From the NCBI GenBank assembly GCA_003511825.1, contig DOIU01000340.1:1-17331 (forward strand): a DNA stretch of 17,331 bases, read 5' to 3'. The notes under the pieces are model-generated. The model ran no database searches. It saw only the letters and a program-made list of their open reading frames with translations, and was not told where the DNA came from. A program made the translations under genes and the position numbers. Source of the stretch: Gammaproteobacteria bacterium. Its GTDB lineage: Bacteria; Pseudomonadota; Gammaproteobacteria; Granulosicoccales; Granulosicoccaceae. The stretch's first letter is position 1. The number at the start of each line of letters is the position of its first letter. Below, piece by piece: positions 7,197 through 13,494 of this stretch.

Positions 7197-8630
7197 ATGA
7201 CCGACACCCGAAAACCTTCGTCGACAGAGACATCACGATTAGAAATTGATTTGCTCGGCGAAGCTTCAGTGCCCGCTCATGCCTACTATGGTATCCAGAC
7301 CAAACGCGCTCGAGACAACTTTGATCTCAGTGGTGTTCCTCTCTATCACTTCCCACAATTGGTGAATGCACTGGCGCTCGTGAAGCAAGCCTGTGCACGG
7401 GCAAACAAGCAACTCGGTTTGCTCGAAGAAGCAAAGGCAAGTGCAATTGACCAAGCTGCTCAACGAATTTTAGCTGGCGAATATCATGATCAGTTTGTCG
7501 TCGATATGATTCAAGGGGGCGCCGGCACCTCAACCAATATGAACGCGAACGAGATGATCGCCAACATTGGCTTGGAGCAGATGGGCGCAACCAAAGGTGA
7601 CTACCACCGGCTTCACCCTAATAACGACGTCAATATGTCGCAGTCAACCAATGACGCCTATCCGACTGCCGTGCGTTTAGCGATTCTGCTCAAGCATGGA
7701 GAGTTGGTGCAATCGCTGGCCTCATTGCGCGACGCGTTCGCTATGAAAGGTGAAGAGTTCGCCGAGATCCTCAAAATGGGCCGCACCCAATTGCAAGATG
7801 CGGTACCCATGACCTTGGGTCAGGAGTTCCAATCGTTCGCGACCACGCTCGGAGAAGATATCGAGCGTATTGCCGGTCTATCCGAGCTGCTGAAAGAGAT
7901 CAATCTGGGGGGTACTGCCATCGGCACCGGCATCAACACTGACCCTAAATACGCAAAACTGGCAGTAGCCTGCTTGTCCGAATTGAGCGGCTTTGAATTC
8001 AAGCCAGCCTCAGACCTGGTGGAAGCAAGCTCTGATATGGGGGCCTTTGTATTGTTCTCCGGTATGCTCAAGCGCCTGGCGATCAAGCTCTCAAAGATTG
8101 CCAACGATCTGCGCATGCTCAGCATGGGTCCGCGCTGCGGTCTGAATGAAATCAACCTGCCAGCACTGCAGCCTGGTAGTTCCATCATGCCGGGTAAGAT
8201 CAACCCGGTCATCCCCGAGGCGGTGAATCAGGTGGCCTACCAGGTGATTGGTAACGACACTGCCGTGACCATGGCCGCCGAAGCAGGCCAGCTGCAGCTC
8301 AACGCCATGGAACCCTTGATCGCCTACAACATTCTGGAGTCTATCCGTATGTTGACGCAGGCGATGCACATGCTGAAAAACCGCTGTGTACGCGATATCA
8401 CCGCCAACCCGGAACGCTGCCGCGAACTGGTCGACCAAAGCATCGGCATTATCACTGCGATGGTGCCTTACATCGGTTACGAAAACGCCAGCCGTATTGC
8501 CAAAACTGCACTGAAGAGCGGACGCGGTGTATTGGAGCTCATTCGCGAAGAAGCCCTGATGAGCGACAAGGTACTGGAAGACGTCTTGAAACCCGCCAAC
8601 ATGATTCGCCCTCAGAGTTTGCGTCTCTGA
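7197..8630 (+). CDS. aspA: Aspartate ammonia-lyase (aspartase)
   Basis: A 477-residue cytoplasmic enzyme of the fumarase/aspartase superfamily, converting L-aspartate to fumarate and ammonia. The signature loop GSSIMPGKINPVIPE (about 327-341) carries the catalytic serine. SQSTNDAYPTA and TSTNMNANEM are the aspartase versions of motifs that differ in class II fumarases, so aspartase is preferred. The N terminus (LEIDLLGEASVPAHAYYGIQTKRA) is also typical. I chose the ATG at 7197 because AGAGGAAAG precedes it closely; in-frame upstream starts would run into the promoter. It is read from a sigma-54 promoter and is followed by a symporter gene with no visible terminator between them, so the two probably form an operon. 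Confidence 0.95.
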   Translation: MTDTRKPSSTETSRLEIDLLGEASVPAHAYYGIQTKRARDNFDLSGVPLYHFPQLVNALALVKQACARANKQLGLLEEAKASAIDQAAQRILAGEYHDQFVVDMIQGGAGTSTNMNANEMIANIGLEQMGATKGDYHRLHPNNDVNMSQSTNDAYPTAVRLAILLKHGELVQSLASLRDAFAMKGEEFAEILKMGRTQLQDAVPMTLGQEFQSFATTLGEDIERIAGLSELLKEINLGGTAIGTGINTDPKYAKLAVACLSELSGFEFKPASDLVEASSDMGAFVLFSGMLKRLAIKLSKIANDLRMLSMGPRCGLNEINLPALQPGSSIMPGKINPVIPEAVNQVAYQVIGNDTAVTMAAEAGQLQLNAMEPLIAYNILESIRMLTQAMHMLKNRCVRDITANPERCRELVDQSIGIITAMVPYIGYENASRIAKTALKSGRGVLELIREEALMSDKVLEDVLKPANMIRPQSLRL

Positions 8631-8740
8631 GGTCTTAAGTCCTGCCGCATCCAGACAGGCACTATTTATACAACGATAAGAGGATACACTGTAATGCAAG
8701 ATAGTACATTAACTGCAAGCCGTAAGGGGGCTGGGGCCAA

Positions 8741-9979
8741 TTGGCGCTGTGGAAAAAAATCCTTATCGCCATGGTCTTGGGAGGAGGCGTTGGTATCTTT
8801 ATGGGGCCCCAGGCGGAAATACTCAAACCCATCGGAACGCTGTTCATCAATCTGATCAAAATGCTCATCGTGCCCCTGGTATTTTGTTCGCTCGTTGTGG
8901 GCGTGACGTCGATGCAGGACATTGGCAAGATGGGGCGCATCGGCCTCAAGTCGCTGCTGTTATATCTCAGTACAACCGCGGTGGCGATTACTATTGGCCT
9001 TACCATGGCAACGGTATTGACTCCCGGCGCAGGCCTTGAGATGACAGTCAGCGAAGCTGCTGCCCCGGTCGCCAAAGAGGCTCCCACGCTTGTACAAACG
9101 ATCCTAAACATGGTCCCAAAAAATCCTGTAGATGCACTGGCGGCAGGCAATATCTTGCAGATCATCGTTTTTGCGCTGGGGCTTGGGGTTGCGTTAACAA
9201 TGACTGGGGAAAAAGGCAGGCCTGCAGTCAAAGTGTTTGAGAGTCTGGCTGAAGGCATGTACAAACTGACCGAACTTGTGATGAAACTGGCTCCTTACGG
9301 CATATTTGGTCTCATGGCGTGGGTGGCTGGGAAGTATGGCCTTGACATTCTGCTGCCACTGGGACAAGTGATCGTAGCTGTCTATATTGGCTGTATTCTG
9401 CATGTGCTGGGATTTTACAGTACAACAGTTGCGTTGGTGGCTCGCCTCAACCCCGTGCGTTATCTGAAAGGGCTGATCAACCCAGCGGCTGTCGCGTTCA
9501 CCACCACGAGTAGCTCGGGTACGCTGCCTGCCACCATTAAGGCGGCGCGTGAAGAGATGGGGGTCTCCAAGGGCATTTCAAGTTTCGTTTTGCCGTTGGG
9601 TGCCACCATCAATATGGATGGCACGGCGTTGTATCAAGGCGTTTGTGCACTCTTTATTGCGCAAGCGTTTGGCGTTGATCTGAGTATGGGGGATTATGCA
9701 ACCATCATCCTGACGTCTACGCTGGCCTCCATTGGTACCGCTGGCGTCCCAGGTGCCGGTCTCATTATGCTGTCACTGGTCCTCACCACTGTTGGTTTGC
9801 CTTTAGAAGGCTTGGCGATCGTGGCCGGTATCGACCGTGTTCTGGATATGGCCCGCACCAGTGTTAACGTCTGTGGCGACCTGATGGTGTCCATTTTGGT
9901 CGGAAAGAGTGAAGGTGAACTCGACGAAGCAGTATTTAACAAAAGCGAATCATCAAAAGCGCAAACGCAACTCGCATAG
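8741..9979 (+). CDS. Acidic amino acid:cation symporter (DAACS family)
   Basis: A multi-pass inner-membrane symporter of the GltP/DctA/GltPh family, 412 residues from a TTG start. Hallmarks are TTTSSSGTLP (hairpin 1), NMDGTALYQG, GVPGAGLIML (hairpin 2) and D365RVLDMARTSVNVCGD380. Asp369, Arg372, Asn376 and Asp380 correspond one to one with Asp394, Arg397, Asn401 and Asp405 of GltPh. The arginine contacts the substrate side-chain carboxylate, so aspartate or glutamate is more likely than a C4-dicarboxylate. GltPh-type proteins also accept D-aspartate. The start is doubtful: an ATG at 8694 with AAGAGGA nine bases upstream opens MQDSTLTASRKGAGANW in another frame, and one added G near 8741 would fuse it to ALWKKIL. 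The gene may therefore begin at 8694 and be frameshifted. Confidence 0.92.
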   Translation: MALWKKILIAMVLGGGVGIFMGPQAEILKPIGTLFINLIKMLIVPLVFCSLVVGVTSMQDIGKMGRIGLKSLLLYLSTTAVAITIGLTMATVLTPGAGLEMTVSEAAAPVAKEAPTLVQTILNMVPKNPVDALAAGNILQIIVFALGLGVALTMTGEKGRPAVKVFESLAEGMYKLTELVMKLAPYGIFGLMAWVAGKYGLDILLPLGQVIVAVYIGCILHVLGFYSTTVALVARLNPVRYLKGLINPAAVAFTTTSSSGTLPATIKAAREEMGVSKGISSFVLPLGATINMDGTALYQGVCALFIAQAFGVDLSMGDYATIILTSTLASIGTAGVPGAGLIMLSLVLTTVGLPLEGLAIVAGIDRVLDMARTSVNVCGDLMVSILVGKSEGELDEAVFNKSESSKAQTQLA

Positions 9980-10281
9980 CTTCAGTGGGCAGTGGGTCCC
10001 TGGCGCCCCATCAGGGCGCCAAGGGCTCAATGGCTTATGTACGTCACTCAACGAAAAAAGACCAGTATCAGGTACAAATCGACTGCTGGGATCATATCTC
10101 TTGAAACTCCATGCACCATCAACCATTTATGCAGCTACAATGATAATTCTGAGGGGAGTGGTAACACAGGCTCAAGCGGCCGCACTATTTTGGTGCGCAG
10201 GTTCGCTGAGCAAACAGTCTGACGTTTTATCGCCGCGACCCATGCACTTGTTATATTGCCAAGCATGTCTGGTGAATCGTA
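9980..10281. other. Intergenic region between symporter and kinase, with hairpin
   Basis: A 302-base stretch with no convincing gene. Near its left end an 8-base perfect stem (TGGCGCCC at 10001-10008 and GGGCGCCA at 10014-10021, loop CATCA) begins 22 bases after the symporter stop codon. It may end or protect the transcript, but it lacks a U-run. The remainder presumably carries the kinase promoter; I could not assign one. Confidence 0.5.
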
Positions 10282-11253
10282 ATGCTGAAATTCCAGGAGC
10301 CGCCAAAAGAGTACGGTGATGTCTTTCTCGAGGAGACTGACCGTCCGTTGCCCAAGGTGCTCAACCCCAAAACCCGCTATCTGTTTTTGGGCACCATTGC
10401 CAAAGGTGGCAAATCGATTATCAATTCCTGCAAAGACCTGCATCTAAACCGGGTGGTTGCCTACAAAACACTGCGCCCCGAGTTCATTGATGATGAAATC
10501 GAAACCACGCGTCTGCTGCGCGAGGCGCGGGTGTCGGCCATGTTGCAACACCCGAATACGGTGCCGATTTATGAAGTCGGTCGCGACAATCGTGGGCACT
10601 ATTACTTCACGATGAAACTGGTGCACGGTTATACGCTGCGGGAAATTTTGAACTACCGAGAGCGCTATGATCTGACGCAGCTGGTGGAAGTGATCAAGCA
10701 AATCGCACACGCCTTGGCGTATGTACACGCGCACGGCGTCGCGCATCGCGATATCAAACCCGAGAACATCCTGGTTGGCCCCTATGGCGAGGTACTGTTG
10801 TTGGACTGGGGATTGGCGAAAGTCTGGAGAAAGGACGGCAGCATCACGGAAGAGCCGCCTGAGGGCGCGTCAGTGGATGACAAGGATACCTCCATTACCG
10901 GCTACGGGAAGTTACAGGGCACCTTGTGCTATATGTCGCCAGAGCAAGTCCGTCGCGACCCGGACATCAGTTTTGGTACGGACACTTACAGTCTCGGCTC
11001 TGTGCTCTACGAAGTGTTAAGCGGACAAACGCCGTTTTCCAGTGATATGACTTATGAAATGCTCGATTGGGTGGAAAACCGTCAGCCCGCCAAGCCCTCT
11101 GACGTGAGCGCCTACCCAGTGCCTCGGATACTTGAGGATTTATGCATGCGGTGCCTGGAAAAAGACCCGGCGTCCCGACCGGATTCCATGGGGCAGGTGA
11201 TACGAACGCTTGAGGAGGAGTGGACCAGCGGTCTGCTGCCCGTCAAGCGCTGA
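10282..11253 (+). CDS. Soluble Hanks-type serine/threonine protein kinase
   Basis: A 323-residue kinase with no membrane segment and no extra sensor domain. The catalytic elements are Lys62 (VAYKTLRP), Glu81, HRDIKPEN at 155-162, the metal-binding DWG at 175-177 (DFG in most kinases) and GTLCYMSPEQ at 213-222. The activation loop is long, with several Thr/Ser that could be phosphorylated. The glycine loop is unusual: GTIAKGGKSII lacks the canonical GxGxxG-V spacing. All residues needed for phosphotransfer are present, so activity is expected. It is a single gene, convergent with glutamine synthetase; the substrate is unknown, and a link to nitrogen control is only a guess. The ribosome binding site is weak. 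Confidence 0.9.
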   Translation: MLKFQEPPKEYGDVFLEETDRPLPKVLNPKTRYLFLGTIAKGGKSIINSCKDLHLNRVVAYKTLRPEFIDDEIETTRLLREARVSAMLQHPNTVPIYEVGRDNRGHYYFTMKLVHGYTLREILNYRERYDLTQLVEVIKQIAHALAYVHAHGVAHRDIKPENILVGPYGEVLLLDWGLAKVWRKDGSITEEPPEGASVDDKDTSITGYGKLQGTLCYMSPEQVRRDPDISFGTDTYSLGSVLYEVLSGQTPFSSDMTYEMLDWVENRQPAKPSDVSAYPVPRILEDLCMRCLEKDPASRPDSMGQVIRTLEEEWTSGLLPVKR

Positions 11254-11292
11254 TTGGGTAAGGTTGAGAGAGAAAAAACGACGCAACAAGAA

Positions 11293-11317
11293 ACCGGAGC
11301 AGCGACGCTGCTCCGGT
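11293..11317 (-). terminator. Terminator-like hairpin after glnII (possibly bidirectional)
   Basis: A perfect 11-base stem (ACCGGAGCAGC and GCTGCTCCGGT) with a GAC loop lies between the convergent kinase and glutamine synthetase genes. On the minus strand it is followed by a T-rich stretch (TTTCTTG, then a T6 run further on), as expected for an intrinsic terminator of the glutamine synthetase gene. On the plus strand no T-run follows. Confidence 0.7.
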
Positions 11318-11340
11318 AGACGCTGACAATCTGCGTCAAA

Positions 11341-12351
11341 TCAAGCCAGGGCTTTCTTAGTCACCTTGACAATGATAGAGGCTACTTTGTACGGATCGGC
11401 ATTGGATGCCGGACGACGGTCTTCCAAACGTCCTTTCCAACCGTCTTCTACCGTACCCACCGGGATACGGATAGAAGCGCCGCGATCGGACACGCCGTAG
11501 CTGAACTGATCGATAGATTGTGTTTCGTGCAGACCGGTCAGACGCTGTTCGTTGTGTGCGCCATAAACGGCAATGCAAGGACCGACGTTCTTGCCGAATT
11601 CTTCGCAGATATCGGTGAATACGCTCTCATCACCCGACTCACGCATCGCGGTGTTGGAGAAGTTGGCGTGCATGCCAGAGCCGTTCCAGTCTGTGTCGCC
11701 AAGTGGTTTCGGATGCCAATCGACCGCGAGATCGTATTTTTCTGCGGTGCGCTCAAGCAGATAGCGCGCAAGCCAGATTTCATCACCGGCCGCTTTCGCA
11801 CTCTTGGCGAAAATTTGGAACTCCCACTGACCAGCAGCGACTTCCGCGTTGATGCCTTCCACATTGAGACCCGCAGTCAGACAGAGATCCAAATGCTCTT
11901 CAATCAGATCACGGCAGTAGGCGTTACGTGCTCCCACAGAGCAATAGTAGGGGCCTTGAGGAGGCGGGTAACCGCCGGCGGGGAAACCGGGAGGCAGATT
12001 GGTGGACGGATCCCACAAGAAAAATTCCTGCTCAAAACCGAACCAGAAATCGTCGTCATCGTCATCGATGGTCGCGCGGCCGTTTGACGCGTGCGGCGTA
12101 CCGTCGGCGTTCAGGACCTCTGTCATTACGAGGTAAGCATCTTTGCGCGCCGGATCAGGAATAATCGCGACCGGTTTCAGCAGGCAATCCGATGAACTGC
12201 CTTCGGCCTGCTCGGTAGAACTTCCGTCAAACGACCACATCGGACACTCTTCAAGGGTGCCGCCGAAGTCGGAGCGGATCATGGTTTTACTACGCAGGCT
12301 CTGCGTTGGCTTATAGCCATCCAGCCAAATATATTCCAGCTTAGTTTTCAT
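11341..12351 (-). CDS. glnII: Glutamine synthetase type II (GlnII)
   Basis: A 336-residue ATP-dependent glutamine synthetase of the eukaryote-like type II class, making glutamine from glutamate and ammonia. The recognisable blocks are MWSFDGSSTEQA (38-49), FGFEQEFFLWD (104-114), NAEVAAGQWEFQI (168-180), GSGMHANFSN (224-233), AHNEQRLTGLHET (265-277) and RGASIRIP (290-297). Type I enzymes are about 470 residues with a different layout and an adenylylation tyrosine segment; neither is present here. The start is the ATG at 12351 (GGAG about 11 bases upstream); an open frame to 12450 lies inside the untranslated leader. An Asp-rich run (97-101) is an oddity. A sigma-54 promoter and NtrC-like sites upstream indicate nitrogen control. 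Confidence 0.95.
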   Translation of the reverse strand: MKTKLEYIWLDGYKPTQSLRSKTMIRSDFGGTLEECPMWSFDGSSTEQAEGSSSDCLLKPVAIIPDPARKDAYLVMTEVLNADGTPHASNGRATIDDDDDDFWFGFEQEFFLWDPSTNLPPGFPAGGYPPPQGPYYCSVGARNAYCRDLIEEHLDLCLTAGLNVEGINAEVAAGQWEFQIFAKSAKAAGDEIWLARYLLERTAEKYDLAVDWHPKPLGDTDWNGSGMHANFSNTAMRESGDESVFTDICEEFGKNVGPCIAVYGAHNEQRLTGLHETQSIDQFSYGVSDRGASIRIPVGTVEDGWKGRLEDRRPASNADPYKVASIIVKVTKKALA

Positions 12352-12441
12352 ACGTTGAATATCTCCAAACGAAAGTTCAGTTTTACGCCCTCGCGCAATA
12401 CTTGAGAAGTCAATATCAGAAGGCCCGAAGCGTGTGGGCAA

Positions 12442-12461
12442 ACAGTGCAATCAGACACTGT
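12442..12461 (-). other. Inverted repeat in the glnII leader
   Basis: ACAGTG and CACTGT separated by 8 bases would form a 6-base-pair hairpin inside the roughly 195-base untranslated leader predicted from the sigma-54 promoter. Function is unknown. Confidence 0.35.
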
Positions 12462-12554
12462 GCCTGGCCGAGACGCAGACACTGATGGGTCCATGTCGCG
12501 GTAATTGCCTTCAGATTCTGGTGACGCCGACGATCACACTTGGCGATTTCCTAA

Positions 12555-12571
12555 TTGCATTTTCAGTGCCA
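12555..12571 (-). promoter_or_regulatory. Sigma-54 (-24/-12) promoter of glnII
   Basis: On the minus strand the site reads TGGCACTGAAAATGCAA. GG (12570-12569) and GC (12558-12557) are exactly 10 bases apart, and the -24 element TGGCAC is perfect. The predicted start is near 12545, leaving a leader of about 195 bases. NtrC-like sites lie at the right distance upstream. Confidence 0.85.
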
Positions 12572-12582
12572 TTTTAAAAAAA

Positions 12583-12607
12583 ACATATATTTCATATAGA
12601 TATATGT
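12583..12607. other. AT-rich inverted repeat between glnII promoter and enhancer
   Basis: ACATATAT and ATATATGT (8 bases each, 9 apart) follow a run of eight A (12576-12583). The segment lies between the -24 element and the enhancer sites, where flexible or bent DNA would help loop formation. IHF binding was not established. Confidence 0.4.
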
Positions 12608-12635
12608 CATACCTCATCTTATTTATGACAATAAA

Positions 12636-12652
12636 TGCACCAATACAGAGCA
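12636..12652 (-). promoter_or_regulatory. NtrC-like enhancer site, promoter-proximal
   Basis: TGCACCAATACAGAGCA on the plus strand has one perfect half-site (TGCACCA) and a weaker second half. Its centre is about 99 bases upstream of the predicted glnII start and 33 bases from the stronger site. Confidence 0.6.
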
Positions 12653-12668
12653 TTGACACAGGGTGGTG

Positions 12669-12685
12669 CGCGCTATATTGGTGCG
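12669..12685 (-). promoter_or_regulatory. NtrC-like enhancer site, distal and strong
   Basis: CGCGCTATATTGGTGCG matches the enterobacterial NtrC-binding palindrome TGCACTATATTGGTGCA at 14 of 17 positions (consensus recalled from memory). Its centre is about 132 bases upstream of the predicted glnII start. The 33-base spacing to the second site is close to three helical turns. Confidence 0.75.
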
Positions 12686-12735
12686 TTTTAAGTGCATTGC
12701 ACAATTTGTTGCCACCCACGGGTGTGTCTTGGATG

Positions 12736-13380
12736 CTAGCCTTTGTTGAGTGTCCTTGGGTCTTGCGCGATGCCGCTTAGGAACACGTTGACCAATTCTG
12801 GCGCTTCTTTCGCCAAAGCGATCCCCTGGTGTGTATTGTCAGAGGTCCATTGCGTGAGCACTCCATCGAGAAAGGCATAGACTGCGAAGGCTAGCATCTC
12901 AGCGGAAAGCGTATCCCGAACGAGCGCTTCGCGTTGTGCTTGCCGGACCAAATCGCGTAGATCCGTGATGAAGGTCTGTTCGCGTTGTTCGAGGGCACTC
13001 AGGGCGTCGCGGAACGCGTCTGTGTATTCACAACGGTGCGCAATCACCGCATAGGCACGTCGAATGCTCGGGTCCTGTGTAGGAATGAGCAACGTGTTAA
13101 CCATCAGCTCACGCAATTTCTCCAAGGCATTTGCGGCCGTGTTTTGCAATGCCTGGTTGGCGGCATGCTCGGCAGGTGAAAAGCATTGGTCCACAAAGGC
13201 AGCAAACAACTCTGCTTTGTTTTGAAAGCGCCAGTAAATCGCTCCGCGACTCATCCCCGCAGCTTCGGCCACGTCCAATAAGGTGGTTTGAGACACGCCT
13301 TTTTCGTAGAACACTTCACCGGCTTTTTCGATGAGCAATTGCCGCGTCTTCTCGGAGTCTTCGGGGGTTTTACGAGCCAT
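12736..13380 (-). CDS. TetR-family (AcrR-like) transcriptional repressor
   Basis: A 214-residue repressor. The N-terminal DNA-binding domain is typical of AcrR/TtgR-like efflux regulators: ARKTPEDSEKTRQLLIEKAGEVFYEKG, then TTLLDVAEAAGMSRGAIYWRFQNKAELF (about 32-59). The C-terminal ligand-binding part resembles the AcrR-type domain in length and layout. The ATG at 13380 has AGGA nine bases upstream. It is downstream of, and on the same strand as, an RND permease and adaptor, whose expression it probably represses in response to a drug-like ligand. A palindrome lies about 62 bases upstream of its start. Confidence 0.9.
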   Translation of the reverse strand: MARKTPEDSEKTRQLLIEKAGEVFYEKGVSQTTLLDVAEAAGMSRGAIYWRFQNKAELFAAFVDQCFSPAEHAANQALQNTAANALEKLRELMVNTLLIPTQDPSIRRAYAVIAHRCEYTDAFRDALSALEQREQTFITDLRDLVRQAQREALVRDTLSAEMLAFAVYAFLDGVLTQWTSDNTHQGIALAKEAPELVNVFLSGIAQDPRTLNKG

Positions 13381-13441
13381 AGCACATGATCCTGCTTATA
13401 GAGGGGTTGAAGTCATGATGTCTTTGGTGGCAACCATGACA

Positions 13442-13457
13442 ACCAAAGTTATTTGGT
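13442..13457. promoter_or_regulatory. Candidate TetR operator
   Basis: ACCAAAGTTATTTGGT is a palindrome with perfect 6-base arms and a 4-base centre, located between the RND permease stop and the TetR start. TTTGGTGGC (13423-13431) is a nearby related copy of its arm. The length and position suit a TetR auto-operator; binding is inferred. Confidence 0.45.
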
Positions 13458-13494
13458 GCCAGATAGTGCATTATGACAGCAGTGAGTTGGCGCA

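Noticed and set aside
8694..8740. Separate small gene starting at the ATG 8694
   Set aside because: Its sequence after codon 17 is an out-of-frame reading of the symporter; a frameshifted symporter start explains it better.
10001..10021. Hairpin after the symporter as a firm intrinsic terminator
   Set aside because: The stem is strong but no U-run follows, so I kept it only as a hairpin.
11518..12087. 189-residue plus-strand frame opposite glnII
   Set aside because: Antisense to a well-conserved enzyme; composition reflects the complementary strand.
12352..12450. N-terminal extension of glutamine synthetase up to 12450
   Set aside because: The family begins at the ATG at 12351 (MKTKLEYIWLDG); the upstream frame is leader sequence.
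12505..12780. 91-residue plus-strand frame across the glnII control region
   Set aside because: It covers the promoter and enhancer sites and has no domain; chance open frame in AT-rich DNA.
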